Source of the DNA: Panopea generosa
Lineage: Eukaryota > Mollusca > Bivalvia > Adapedonta > Hiatellidae
Length of the DNA: 64,000 nucleotides
NCBI GenBank assembly: GCA_029582155.1
Contig: CM055908.1
Coordinates: forward strand, 17,669,906 to 17,733,905
Reading direction: 5' to 3'
The position numbers and the translations under genes were made by a program. Positions within the stretch are counted from its first letter, which is position 1, and each line of letters starts with the position of its first letter. The notes below the pieces were generated by a model. That model was given only the letters and a program-made list of their open reading frames with translations. It was not told where the DNA came from and ran no database searches. Shown piece after piece: positions 22,200 to 35,132 of this stretch.

Positions 22200-22725
22200 T
22201 AACTATTGTTCAGCACTGAAGAGATTACGGTTTACTTAAGATCGAGAATCTTTCTTTAATAGTGTCAGTAGTATGTATTGGAACGGCCCCGAAGCTCAAT
22301 TAATTTACAGCAGTATATAATCAGCTGCTATCATTGCGTTTTCCACAGATTCAAATTATAACCTTTGACCTTACTGTCAATATTTCTCGCATTCGTAGAC
22401 CCAAAATGCATATACTATCCTAGACTGAAGTGAAAATATCCGCAAGAACGGATTTTCACTTTTTATAATGTTTTGCCCAATGAAGTTGGATACCCCCACT
22501 TTAAGCATGCACGAATCTAAAATTCGCCAGTTTTACTGTCCATACAGTTTCCTTGAGAGGAACATAAATTTTATTGACATAAACATAAGCAACCTACAGT
22601 CTATTGTGAGTATTTGCCAATTCCACTACATGAAGTTTTATGCATACAATGTCATTAACATGTCCTATATAAACGATGTTTCTGCACTAATGTTTTGGCT
22701 CTCTTTATTTCGGTAAGTACATGTA
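22200..22725. other. No recognisable feature
   Basis: An 82-residue open frame at 22468-22716 has no recognised motif. Confidence 0.3.
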
Positions 22726-22727
22726 TA

Positions 22728-22960
22728 CTAGTACAATGAAACCTCCATTAATCGGACACACTATAAATTGGACATTCAATAAACAGTGCACTCTGTAAAC
22801 CGGAATACTCAAAAGCAGTTCACTTTCAAAAGTCCAGACAATGTTTCTTCTCTTTTTCTATTGTAGAATAAACCTCTGTACACCGGAACCTCTCTATTCC
22901 GAAAGCCGGATGGATTTCATCAAGTTTTGTGTATTATGTACATTAATTTACCTCCATAAA
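22728..22960. mobile_element. pogo/Tigger-like DNA transposon remnant
   Basis: The motif ACAATGAAACCTCCATTAAT followed by CGGACAC resembles pogo/Tigger terminal repeats (CAGT..AACCTC...CCGGA). Degenerate internal repeats of the same theme follow (CTCTGTAAACCGGAA, AACCTCTGTACACCGGAAC, ACCTCCATAAACC). There is no transposase frame and the other end is not defined. Confidence 0.4.
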
Positions 22961-22964
22961 CCTG

Positions 22965-24050
22965 TATACCTTAACCTCTTCTTCATTACACAAGGTAGTA
23001 TCATATCAATTGACAGCTTTAGGTATAATTGTGATATTCGGCCGCCATCTTTTATAAAATGCCATTGTCTTGTCTAAATTGTGACAATCACAATGATCAA
23101 TTATGTAAATTGGGCTTTTACTAGCAAGTTAAGATGACAGTTGATGGTTCCAAACAAATAGAATAAATTAATTAAGGGGTTCAGGTAGTAAAGATTTCCT
23201 AAAAATAAAGGATGCACAGTGTGCTTGATTTAAATACATTCATGGAAAGGCGTTCGATTTCTATAATGTATATAAAAACTGGCATACACTGTAGAGATCA
23301 ATATAAGCTGACAGCGAAGTTTCCTTTTCAGACAATATTGAAACTATTTCCTTCCGCAGTGCACTTAAAATGGTTATACTTAGAAAACGTAAGCTGATAG
23401 GGAAGATTCCTTTCCAGATAATATTGAAAATAATTCCTTCTGTAATGCATTTAAATACTTGGAACATGTTTTTCACATTGAAGTTAATTACTTTGTAGCA
23501 TTGTAAATACCATTTCATTCTCCTTTTATTGTCCTGGTTATTGTGTGAAAGCATGGGCTTGATCAGGAAGCCAGATTAAGTAAAAACAAGCTAAAACCGG
23601 AAACATATCTTAACAGAAATTTTGGTTCGGTCCCAAAGTTGTCGGGTTTATAGAGATGACATTACAGTTATGTGTTATTTTAATTCGGAAGCAAATATTA
23701 CCAAATTGCGCAGGATAAACTTTGCTTTTATTAATTTATTTTTATACTTATGTTAACAATACATTAATATTTGCCAGTTTATTTTAAAGTATACTCAAAT
23801 TTTGGTATTTTGAAATTATATATAAAGCCTTCTTATTTTATCAATTAACTGCGAAAATAGGAAATATTAATTAAGAGTTCTGCCAGTCATCATCGTTTAT
23901 TGCCTGTCAAGCGATGACAAGGGTCTTGCCAGAGAGCACATCTGAGCCGATTCCACTATAACATAGCAGTGACATTACAACAGCAAGGATGCCATCCGTA
24001 GACGAGTGCTTAAACCCTGTTTCAGAAACATTTACTTCTCTTTGTTGAGC
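22965..24050. other. Near-duplicate stretch, otherwise nothing recognised
   Basis: A ~65-bp segment recurs: AAGCTGACAGCGAAGTTTCC with CAGACAATATTGAAA (23304-23343) and AAGCTGATAGGGAAGATTCC with CAGATAATATTGAAA (23391-23430). Each is followed by TTCCTTC and TGCA(C/T)TTAAA. No gene is supported. Confidence 0.5.
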
Positions 24051-24054
24051 TTAT

Positions 24055-24190
24055 GTGTTGGGGGTTCCGTTGGGCAGACACACGTATATAAGAAAATTGC
24101 CAGTTATTTCGGAAGGACACTTGTGTTTCTCAGATTCATGTATGTGCATTTATATATGACTTGTAACTGAAAATGACATGATACCTATTT
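24055..24190 (+). mobile_element. Possible decayed SINE family 1 copy
   Basis: ATAAGAAAATTGCCAGTTA, TTTCGGAAGGAC and CTCAGATTCATG follow the order of the SINE family 1 body (11340-11420), with later TATATATGAC and GAAAATGACATG. The head is unrecognisable. Confidence 0.4.
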
Positions 24191-24194
24191 CAAG

Positions 24195-25760
24195 CAAACA
24201 AAAATGATCTGAAAGCAGTATTGAACCGTATTATTACTATTAATACTAGCATTGTGGATATTTCCGACTATAACCATCCAAATTATTTCGTTTTGTTTTT
24301 GAAAGTTGTATCAACAATCCAGACATAGTTTGATTATACTGGAAATAAATCAGTGTGAAAATGTACAAGACCTTGTCTATAACATTACATTAAGTCCTAG
24401 ACAGACTTGTGAAAAAAATACATTATGCGTGACATTTACAATTTGCTTCTCATTATATCATTGGGAATGACCTTTGAAATAATGAATTAAACAGAAATCA
24501 CGAAGCAATGCAGTTGTAAGTTACACGCACATTTTTTTTTATATCAATGGAAACTAACTTCGTTCTTAACAAAAGTGTTATTGGTGTACAATTTCCGTCC
24601 ATCCTCAGGTAGATTTACGCTCATGACCAGCAAAGAGCTATATATGAAAATATTGCGCTTTTTAGACGTTTTTAGTGTGGTCAACATTTTCTTTGCTATT
24701 TTAATAATGAAACTGCATCTACTATCTTGCATAGGTCAACAGTACACGCACATTGTAACTGTTATGTTTTCTTTAAACTATATAAAATGTGAGTGCCAGT
24801 TATTACATGCAATGGGCAGATTTTTTTTTTGGACGATTGCTATAGTTTTTATGCGCACCATCTCCGCCCACAAAAGGAAGCAATTTTGTCGAGACCTACA
24901 AAAGTCACTACATACCGTTATACTACAACAGACCCTATTTCGGATGGTATAATCATTTACGGATATGCCTGAAATTGGTCTAATGTATTGTGTTCAATAT
25001 ATGAAACATGAATACTGGTATAAACTTATTGTTTATAGCAATTTAATCTGGATATCAAATATAATAGAAATCTTGATATTATACAAAAATACTCTGTAAA
25101 GTTCTGTAACTTTATTCTCGTGAATGTAGTAAAAGACTGCAAATACACAAAATAGAAACACTTAATACTAAACCGTAACAATATTCAGTCGTCATAGATT
25201 ACTTTCAAACCAAATACTAATAAAGATATATATATGAATGCAATAAAATTCTAGTTCTAAACAAATACGGTTTCAGTACGGTCTGAACAGTTTTTAGCCT
25301 AGCACTAAGAAAATTGGCGATATAGCGTCTTAATACTATTACTTATTCATGTTATTACAAACATTAACAGGAATACATATAAACAGAATAATTAATGAAA
25401 CTTACACCATGGGCCACAATTATGGACTAGAAATTTTAGGTTTTTGAGAACGCGGTTCTCTTAATGCAAATAACGATCATTTTTGACAAGGGAGCTTACT
25501 CACAACGTTTCATATATAAACACCCAAGACGAATACATAAAACATAAAACTTCACTGTCATCACATAGGTTAAATGAACATCACACTCCCTGTTTGATAT
25601 ATGAAATGTATCACTTTAAATCTTGACAACACATTTAAAAAAAAAAAAAGTTTTAACTCGAATGCTTGAACAAAGTTTAACTTAAAACGTTTGTACCAAG
25701 TTTAATTTGAATACCTGAACAAAGTTAAACATAAATGGTTGAACATTTAGCGTCTGATCT
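24195..25760. other. No recognisable feature
   Basis: A 125-codon open frame at 24575-24952 starts at GTG, is hydrophobic and matches nothing I recognise. If the BEL relic kept a 3' LTR it would lie at the right end of this stretch, but I see no LTR boundary. Confidence 0.35.
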
Positions 25761-25766
25761 GTAGTT

Positions 25767-27110
25767 TTATACAAGTTTTACAAGCTCAACTATAGGTCTT
25801 ATATAACATGTTGGTTTTCCGTCTTTGATAACTCGAACTTCAATCTTTCTTATTAAATTGTCATCACTTGGGAAAACTTGCGTAATTAAACCGAATGGCC
25901 ATTCATTTCCCGAAACTGATTTCTCACACAAAAGTACAACATCTCCTTCTTCAATATTAGAAGTCTGACTGTGTCATGTTTGTAGCATCTGTAACGTTTG
26001 CAAATATTCCCGTCTCCAACGCTTCCAAAATAACTCCGCAAGAACCTGAACATGCTTCCAATGTGCTCTGTACATCCCCTTAACATCCAGATCTTGGTAA
26101 GTATATATGGCACTATCTGCTGTCTTCTGACGAGCTGATGGAGTAAGTATAAGTGGAATCTCTGAATCCTACGATACCGGAACAATAGGCATTGATGATT
26201 GCGGAAACTTCTGCCATGAAGGTAGACAGCACATCATGAGAAAGCAGTTTGTGTTTTGATTCTAGGAGCATTGCATCAAGATTACGTCTTGTAACTCCGA
26301 TTAAGCGCTCCCAAGAGCCTTTCATATGCGATGAGTGGGGCGTGTTGAACTTCCAGACTGTTTCAGAATCGTACAAGAGATTCTTAACAGGACCATCTTC
26401 TACATTGACAACGTTAACTCCTAGATCGTCTGTTGTCACTACAAGGGTTTGTACCTCTGTCCGAGCGGAATTCCTTCACTTTACTCCTTTTTGAATGGAA
26501 CCTTCTCAACGCATTTATAAACGAAGATGAGCTCATTTCTTCTATCAATTCCAAATGTACAGCTCATGTATTTTGGCAATACTGCCCAACGTTTTGATGA
26601 CGCAACATCGCCGTGGTACGACGACTAACAATATTCCATGGAGCAAACACATCTATGCCAACAAAGGTGAATGGTGAAGCTGGGGTAAGTCGGTCTGTTG
26701 GTAAATCTGACATCTTTTGTTCCGAAAATCTACCACCTAACATTCTGCATGTTACACACTTGTGGATAAGGAAAGAAATCAGGCGTTTTCCTCCTGTAAT
26801 CCAGAAACCAGCTGCCCTAACAACCTCTTCCGTCAGGTGTCTACCCTGATTGTATATAGATTCGTGATAATAAATAATGGCGGATTAGTAGAGTTGCTAA
26901 TTCGGACTGCCCTGGTATGATTATTTGGAATTTTTCGCAAGTTGAAATCTGAGCCTTTCTTATTCTTTGTTCGACTCTTAAGTTTTTATTGTTGTCCAAA
27001 AACGACGATAAGGTCAAAACACATCTACCTTAAGGTATTGGTTTCTTTCCATTATTGCTTAGAATTTGTCTTGCATAAAAATATTTGCTGAATTTGTTTG
27101 ATGATTAATT
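25767..27110 (-). pseudogene. BEL/Pao LTR retrotransposon relic: integrase and C-terminal domain
   Basis: Reading the minus strand from about 27110: a LRVEQRIRKAQI-like block (usually LRVGGR..KA) comes first, then YHESIYNQGRHLTEEVVRAA (zinc-binding region; the usual HQGRH His is Asn). ITGGKRLISFLIHKCVTC follows, then the core with PFTFVGIDVFAPW (first catalytic Asp). Near 26439-26113 come WKFNTPHSSHMKGSWERLIG and a terminal FMAEVSAIINA block, the hallmark end of the BEL/Pao integrase core. After a frame change a DUF5641-like C-terminus runs to a stop at 25767-25769 (YIRPIVELVKLV). Several frameshifts and stops are present. RT, RNase H and protease are missing; the 59-bp satellite begins where they would be expected. 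Confidence 0.88.
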
Positions 27111-27186
27111 CCTTTGCATCGTTTTGAGACTTAACCGTCTTGTAAGTCTTACACATATGCCAATGTCTACACTGATCATCTTTCTC

Positions 27187-30100
27187 GCACGTGGACGGCG
27201 CTACATAAAGACAGGGTGCGTAAATATATTCGATAAATAGTTACTACACGTGAACGGTGCAACATAAAGGTAGTGTGTGTAAAAATAGTAGATAAATAGT
27301 AACTTCATGTGAACGGTGCTTCATAAAGGTAGGGTGTGTAAATATAGTCGATAAATAGTAACTACACGTGAACGGTGCAACATAAAGGTAATGTGTGTAA
27401 ATATAGTAGATAAATAGTAACTACACGTGAACAGTGCTACATAAAGGCAGGGTGTGTAAATACAGTAGATAAATAGTAACTACACGTGAATGGCGCTACA
27501 TAAAGACAGGGTGCGTTAACATAGTCGATAAATAGTAAGTACACGTGAACGGTACAACATAAAGGTAGTGTGTGTAAATATAGTAGATAAATAGTAACTA
27601 CATGTTAACGGTGCTACAAAAAGGTAGGGTGTGTAAATACAGTAGATAAATAGTAACTACACGTGAACGGTGCTACATAAAGACAGGGTGCGTTAACATA
27701 GTCGATAAATAGTAAGTACACGTGAACGGTACAACATAAAGGTAGTGTGTGTAAATATAGTAGATAAATAGTAACTACATGTTAACGGTGCTACATAAAG
27801 GTAGGGTGTGTAAATATAGTAGATAAATAGCAACTACACGTGAACGGCGCTACATAAAGTTATGTGTGTAAATAGGGTAGGTAAATAGTAACTACACGTG
27901 GACGGCGCTACATAAAGACAGGGTGCGTTAACATAGTCGATAAATAGTAAGTACACGTTAACGGTACAACATAAAGGTAGTGTGTGTAAATATAGTAGAT
28001 AAATAGTAACTACATGTGAACGGTGTTACATAAAGGTAGGGTGTGTAAATATAGTCGATAAATAGCAACTACACGTGAACGGCGCTACATAAAGTTATGT
28101 GTGTAAATAGGGTAGGTAAATAGTAACTACACGTGAAGGGTGCAACATAAAGGAAGTGTGTGTAAATGCAGTAGATAAAAAGTAACTACATGTGAACGTA
28201 GTTACATAAAGGTAGTGTGTGTAAATATAGTAGATAAATAGTAACTACATGTGAACGGTGCTACATAAAGGTAGGGTGTGTAAATATAGTCGATAAATAG
28301 CAACTACACGTGAACGGCGCTACATAAAGTTGTGTGTGCAAATAGGGTAGGTAAATAGTAACTACACGTGAACGGTGCAACATAAAGGAAGTGTGTACAA
28401 ATACAGTAGATAAATAATAACTACAAGTGAACAGTGCAACATAAAGGAAGTGTGTATAAATATAGTAGATAAATAGTAACTACACGTGAAGGATGCAACA
28501 TAAAGTTGTGTGTGCAAATAGGGTAGATAAAAAGTAACTACACGTGAGCGGTGAAACATAAAGGATGTGTGTGCAAATATAGTAGATAGATAATAAATAC
28601 ACGTGAACGGTGCAACATAAAGGAAGTGCGTACAATTACAGTAGATAAATAGTAACAACACGTGAACGGCGCTACATAAAGTTGTGTGTGCAAAAAGGGT
28701 AGGTAAATAGTAACTACACGTGAACGGTGCAACATAAAGGAAGTGTGTGCAAATACAGTAGATAAATAGCAACTACACGTGAACGGTGAAACATAAAGGA
28801 AGTGTGTATAAATATAATAGTTAAATAGTAACTACACGTGAAGGATGCAACATAAAATTGTGTGTGCAAATAGGGTAGATAAATAGTAACTACACGTGAA
28901 CAGTGAAACATAAAGGAAGTGTGTGCAAATATAGTAGATAAATAATAAATACACGTGAACGGTGCAACATAAAGGAAGTGTGTGTAAATACAGTAGATAA
29001 ATAATAACGACACATGAACGGTGCAACATAAAAGAAGTGTGTGTAAATATAGTAGATAAATAATATTTACACGTGAACAGTGCAACATTAAGGAAGTGTG
29101 TGTAAATATAGTCAATAAATAGTAACAACACGTGAAGGGTGCAACATAAAGGAAGTGTGTGTAAATGCAGTAGATAAATAGTAACTACACGTGAACGGTG
29201 CAACATAAAGGTAGTTTGTGCAAATACAGTAGATACATAGAAACTACACGTGAACGGTGCAACATAAAGGAAGTGTGTGCAAATACAGTAGATAAATAGT
29301 AACTACACGTGAAGGATGCAACATAAAAGAAGTGTGTGCAAATACAATGGATGCATAGTAACTACACGTGAACGGCGCAACGTAATGGAAGTGTGTGTAG
29401 ACACACTCGATAAATAGTAACTACATGTGAACGGTACACAAATAGGACGTGTGTGCAAGTACAGTCGATAAGAAGTAACTATACGTGAACGTTGCAACGT
29501 AATGGAAGTGTGTGTAGACACAGTCGATAAATAGCAAGTACACGTGAATGGTACACAAATAGGACGTGTGTGCAAATACAGTCGATAAGTAGTGACTACA
29601 CGTGAACGGTGCAACGTAATGAAGTGTGTGTAAATACAGTCGATAAATAGTAACTACACGTTAACGGTGCACAAATAGGACGTGTGTGCAAATACAGTAG
29701 ATAAATAGTAACTTCACGTGAACGGCGCAACATAAAGGAAGTGTGTGTAAATAAAGTAGATGAATAATAACTACACTTGAACGGTGCAACATAAATGTCG
29801 TGTTTGTAAATATAGTAGATAAATAGTAACTACACGTGAACGGTGCAACATAAAAAAAATTGTGTAAATATAGTAGATAAATAGTAACTAAAGGTGAACT
29901 GTGCGTCATAAAAGAAGTGTGTGTAAATACAGTAGATAAATAGAACTACATGTGAAGTGTGCAACATAAAGGAAGTGTGTGTAAATACAGTAAATAATAA
30001 GTAACTACACGTGAAGGATTTAACATAAAGGAAGTGTGTGCAAACACAGTAGATAAATAGTAACTACATGTGAATTGTGCAACATAAAGGAAGTGTGTGT

Positions 30101-30690
30101 AAATATAGTAGATAAATAGTAACTACACGTGAACAGTGCTACATAAAGGCAGGGTGTGTAAATACAGTAGATAAATAGTAACTACACGTGAACGGTGCAA
30201 CATAAAGGTAGTGTGTGCAAATACAGTAGATAAATAGGAACTACACGTGAACGGTGCAACATAAAGGAAGTGTGTGTAAATACAGTAGATAAATAGGAAC
30301 TACACGTGAACGGTGCAACATAAAAGTTGTGTGTGCAAATACAGTAAATAAATAGCAACTACACGTGAACGGTGCAACATAAAGGAAGTGTGTGTAAATA
30401 CAGTAGAAACATGGTAACTACACGTGAACGGTGCAACATAAAGGTAGTGTGTGTTAATACAGTAGATACATAGCAACTACACGTGAACGATGCAACATAA
30501 AGGTAGTGTGTGCAAATACAGTAGATAAATAGTAACTACACGTGAACGGTGCAACGTAATGAAAGTGTGTGCAAATACAGTAGATAAATAGTAACGACGC
30601 GTGATAGGTGCAGCATAAATGAAGTGTTTGTAAATATAGTAGATAAATAGTAACTACACGTGAAAGGTGCAACAAAAAAGACGTGTGTGG
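27187..30690. repeat. 59-bp satellite array, about 59 copies
   Basis: The unit contains CATAAAGG(A/T)AGTGTGTG, AAATA(C/T)AGTAGATAAATAG and TAACTACACGTGAACGGTGC. Most units keep a CACGTG hexamer. Higher-order structure is visible: a unit starting CTACATAAAGACAGGGTGCG recurs near 27496, 27672 and 27909, and an ACATAAAGTTATGTGTG variant near 27850 and 28085. In the distal part a family lacking 'AGG' (CACAAATAGGACGTGTG) alternates with normal units (29430-29690). The unit is not a multiple of 3, so the minus-strand open frames with repeating LHRSRVVTIYLLYLHT peptides cycle through all three phases. These are by-products, not genes. Confidence 0.97.
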
Positions 30691-30694
30691 TAAT

Positions 30695-31610
30695 GGTAAT
30701 ACATGAAAGAGTGCTCACGTGAAGAGTGCATTTAACGGACACGGCGTAAGGTGTTGTAATACACGAAATGACATTTTCATATTGGTATTCTTTACAAGGT
30801 TATTTTCATAGTATTCAAATTCAAAGCATCGAATTAAAGTGCAAACTAATATAATTTGTTGTTGATATCAGAAATTAGTATGCCAAAAGCGTCATTTCAG
30901 ATATTGAAAAAGATAACCAGGGGTCAAAATATTAGCAGTTTGATAGAAAATGAACATTATTTGATATTGAGTTAAGAACAAGGTACACTTCGTGTGTAAT
31001 TCAATTAGATAGGTCCAGAGTGAACAATTGAGGGAAACCCTGGCTGGAACAAGCGGATGGAACTATTTCTTAACGGTATTAATTTTCACAATTTGGCATA
31101 CAGGATATTGGTACCAATGTGTCCAATTGTCAAAGATAGTGATTTTTAATTTGTTGTAACATGAATAAAAATTTGGCAAAATATCATGCAATTTGTTTTG
31201 AGTTTTGTGGTGAGGGATACATAAATACCATTTCGTTAGAGAATTTGATAATAAGTAGATTCCAGCCACACAATGACACGATTTTAGTGACTATTTGTAG
31301 ACATATGCCAGCATATATACGACATAGAATGTGATAACATGCCACGGAAAGCATGGCCTCCAAAGATATCGAATATATAATACAATCAGCTTCCCCAAAA
31401 GAAATCTTACTTTCGGGAAAGTGATGTGCTTTAAAGGTAGACAGTGAGTATTTATATATAGACAATAAAATCGTATCTTCCACGTTAGAGACACAATTAA
31501 GTGACACGAGGATGTGCGTGTAAGCTGTGTATTTATACGAGAAGCACATCTTGTCCATTTAATCTCATTTACACCACGTGATGTGTTATGTTTAGGAAGA
31601 AGTGATATAG
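30695..31610. other. No recognisable feature
   Basis: Open frames of 68-124 codons on the minus strand (31063-31617) overlap one another and show no family motif. Confidence 0.35.
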
Positions 31611-31614
31611 GTCT

Positions 31615-32068
31615 CAATACACAGTTGAATTTTGTTCTTTGTTCTATATAAAATAATGTCTAGGATTTCACTGGTAAAAAAAGAATTCCACATAGAATAT
31701 TTTTAAAAGTAATTTTTCTTCATAGCAGGAATGTTTACACACATAAAAATGAACAGTAACTGGTATGTTGTCCACGTTGTTTTTTTGAAAGGGGGTGCAG
31801 TGACACCCTGAGTTTTTTTGAAAAAAGAAGTCCTCTAATGCTCATAAATACATGCATATATTGAAATCCTATAAAAGTCACATTTTTAGCACCAGTGATG
31901 TCTTAATGCAGTATATGCTATGCCATATTTTGCTTTACTCATCTGCAGCAAGAAACCACAGCCACTATGAACCATTTTGAAAATATTTCATTACCAAAGT
32001 TCATAGGCCTATTTTTTTAAGAGTAAGAATCTTGCTACCGTGGGAAAAAGGGGCGTAACTGTGTAGTG
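31615..32068 (+). mobile_element. 454-bp MITE-like element with CACTAC-type ends, copy A
   Basis: It begins CAATACACAGTTGAATTTTG and ends GGGGCGTAACTGTGTAGTG, so the ends are 12-bp inverted repeats (CACTACACAGTT, one mismatch). The inverted copy at 48595-49046 shares the whole length, including GGGGGTGCAGTGACACCCTG and ATGAACCATTTTGAAAATAT. CACTA ends suggest, but do not prove, a CACTA/EnSpm-type non-autonomous element. There is no coding capacity and no clear TSD. Confidence 0.75.
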
Positions 32069-32227
32069 AAAAGATATATACGTGAATAGGTTTGTAGGAA
32101 GTATGTTAGAAACGAAGTTGATCATTCTTAAATACTTTTCTCTTCTCTAAAACAATAAAATATCTTCTATTTTCATCATACTCATTATAAATTAATAGAA
32201 GATTAATGTTTTTTTACATTATATAGT

Positions 32228-32473
32228 AAAAGGATGAAGAAGCTCTAGGTGAATTGCAGAGCTACATTATCAAACTATTGTAAGCGATTTTACAATTTCA
32301 GACTATGCATATTAAGGTATTTTATTAATGACATTTTTTTTCAATATGATCTTTATTAATTGCAAAATCATTAAAGAACTAGCTTTACATACACATTCTA
32401 AATCGATGCATATCGCTTATAATAATTTGATAATGTGGCTCTGAAATCCACGCGGCGTTTCTTCCTCCTTTCG
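32228..32473. mobile_element. Foldback hairpin element, copy 1
   Basis: Arms at 32228-32286 and 32414-32473 are imperfect reverse complements (AAAGGATGAAGAA with CAGAGCTACATTATCAAAC, and CTCTGAAATCCACG with TTCTTCCTCCTTT). The loop is about 127 nt. A relative lies 610 bp downstream. Confidence 0.65.
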
Positions 32474-32835
32474 TAATATAAATTATAGTTTTATACAAAA
32501 TCGGTATGCGAACGCCTTCAACACCATTTAAATTCATCTGAAATCTACAAGGAATTGTACTGCCAGTTGTCAATGAACTCCCGTAAATCAGTGAATAGAT
32601 TTTATAAATAAACACAATTGAATGCAACATTCATCCATCAGCCATGACACATTGTTTATAATGTCTCCCTTGGTACCTGTTTACTGGCACTGAAACCAAT
32701 CAATAGCTGTATGTAGTTGTCAGGAAACAATATAGCGATAATTGAATAGTGTACGTTCATGCCATCCTTTCAAACAACAAGATATGCTGGGAATGGTTAA
32801 TGTAATAAACACCTGTTTTTGCTATAAATCCAACT

Positions 32836-33075
32836 CCTTCGTTTCTACTGAAATTATAAAGAAACGCCGGGTACATTTTCAAGCCACATTAATTAACTAA
32901 AGTAAGCGACAATAACAGTTTTAGAATATGTATGTTAAGTATTTTATTAAATTATCGACAAAATAATCAATTAAATACCTTTATATATTTATTATCAAAC
33001 TGAAATCATCGCTTACATAGTTTGATATAAAGGCTATAAATTTCACCACGCGTTTCCTTATCCTCTCTGTACATT
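32836..33075. mobile_element. Foldback hairpin element, copy 2
   Basis: Arms at about 32836-32908 (AAGAAACGCCGGGTA, AGCCACATT, AAGTAAGCGA) and 33009-33075 (TCGCTTACATAGTTTGATAT, CCACGCGTTTCCTTATCC) are inverted relative to each other. They align in the same order with copy 1, more diverged. Confidence 0.55.
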
Positions 33076-33079
33076 ATAC

Positions 33080-33595
33080 AATACGTTGTGTATATAGTTT
33101 TTCACCTATATCATGATCATCTAAGAATGCTGAGTATCTCATTTCTAATTTGTTGGAAATGATGATCCACATTGTTATGTTATAGATCGCATCTCCATTG
33201 TCATTTTTACACAAGAACGAAATTCAATATACTCATAAAAGGTTGGTAAGGGTACACAGATTACATTTTATCAGTACCCAGCGAATAATAAGAAATGGTG
33301 TAACAATAAAGGGGGTCAGGTAGCTCTTTTGAAAGCAACATTCATGGCTGTTATTTCGCTTCTTAAAACTATGAACTGTATTGGGTTGAAAATAACGCAT
33401 TTCCCCTCATTCGTCTCGATGTATATAGTTTAAAGCCGTTTACATAATAAAAAATATCAGATACTTACAATGTTCTTCTTAAATTACTTAGGATTGAAAA
33501 GTTTATCTTGCATTGTTTTGATATTCATATTTAAAATATAAATAAACATTTATTATATGATAAATGGAAAAGAAATATCACGGTACTAATGGCGT
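33080..33595. other. No recognisable feature
   Basis: Nothing supported. Confidence 0.35.
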
Positions 33596-33598
33596 ATT

Positions 33599-33658
33599 AA
33601 GTGGGTCCTCCGTGGCCAATGGTCTAAGGCGCCGTCTCAAGACAACTGACCTCTTAAA
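33599..33658 (+). mobile_element. SINE family 1, head fragment only
   Basis: GTGGGTCCTCCGTGGCCAAT followed by GGTCTAAGGCGCCGTCTCAA and GACAACTGACCTCTTA matches the first ~58 bp of the copy at 11253. The rest, including the B box, is absent. Confidence 0.8.
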
Positions 33659-33659
33659 G

Positions 33660-35130
33660 TAAATTGGATATGAAAGGTGTAATTACAAAATGAATAAAAA
33701 AGAGTTAAGTACCAATAAACAGTCCGAGAATATGCGCAGACATTTAAAGCTATCAATATGTAATTTAAAATCTCTTTTCCTAACATTAATTTCAAGTGGT
33801 CATTACATGTATATAGAGTTAATAAATTTTGATTAAGGAAAATAAAGTGTGTGGTGTTGTTAGTGCTGTTTTCTTTAGCAGTCATCCTAACTTATCATAT
33901 GTAATATATTCCAGTGAAAAGCGATTACAAATTGGACATTATAGTAAGTTTTTATATATCTCTAGTGAACAGTGAAAGAACATTTTTAGAGCTAATTTTA
34001 CCTATTATGAAATACAGTAACTGTATTTACTAATAAGGATTTTTATTATGTATTTTGGATATATGTGACCACTTAAATTCAGTTAACGTATTTTTTTGTG
34101 TTTATGTATTGCTGCTGTTTTTTTTAGAAAGAAATATTAAGGTAAATTAATACATGTTGAATATAATTCATTTTTTCTATACAAAAAGAGATGCTAATGT
34201 TTTTATTTGAAGTACATGAGTAAAATTGCTTTTTATTACTTTAGTAAGAAAATCATCCCAAAATTAGTTCACTGCACCTATTTACACATATTTATAAAAC
34301 TATAAACATGATAACTATGTTTTTATATGCCACATATGGTGGCTGTATAGGTCGAGTTCATTTTTATATTGAAATAAATATCAAAGACAGACATAAAAAT
34401 ATAATCATTTTATTTTCCTGGTTCAGCAGAGAAAATAATTTAATAATTTACTTGTCTAATGTCGGAAAATTCCATGTATATTACCTTCTAGACATCAGAT
34501 TTACACAAGTCGCTGTAGAGTTAATTTGCACCCAGTGAGGAATATGATTAATTTATTAATTCTGGTACCTCTTACTCCAAGTGTTGTTGTGTTATTAAGT
34601 AATAACGTATAAAATTCAAATCCACTTTAAGAGCATGAGGGTAATTTAAATTTAAATACATGAAAAAAAGATGAAGTAAAAAAATGTAATTCCTGTTTAT
34701 AACAGAGAAATCATAAGCGATATTTTAAAAAGTGAATAACAATTTGAAATCAATGATCAGTTATTCCTAGAAAGTTTGCTTGTGGTCCTGAGAAAAAATT
34801 CAATACCACATTCAAGCTACATAAAATTATAAAAACAGAGAGAGAGAAAAAACCAAAACATATTAAATTGCCAGAACACACTATTTCCATAAAAAAGGTA
34901 CTTAAAAAAGCGTTTCAAGTGTTAATAAAAGTCAAAGGCTTTTTCATACGATTGTGTGCTAAAATCATTAAAGATGGGACAAATCTAATTTTTATGGTAA
35001 TTTTGAGAAACATAATCTGTTTCATCTATATTAATATTTAAGTTAGAAAAACAAGATGGCGACATACTTACATATCGGTTCCAAAGTTAAAAGGAAGCTA
35101 AGTTTTTTTGTCAAATTTGTATTCAAATTT
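33660..35130. other. No recognisable feature
   Basis: Very AT-rich; short open frames at 33637-33885 (-) and 34308-34538 (+) match nothing known to me. Confidence 0.35.
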
Positions 35131-35132
35131 CA

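Noticed and set aside
24575-24952. 125-aa hydrophobic protein gene
   Set aside because: Begins at GTG without an upstream ATG, no recognised domain, no conserved neighbours; chance ORF in AT-rich DNA is more likely.
27187-30690. CRISPR-like array or a repetitive protein gene on the minus strand
   Set aside because: Units are contiguous with no unique spacers. The 59-bp period rotates the frame, so the open frames are by-products of few stops in the unit.
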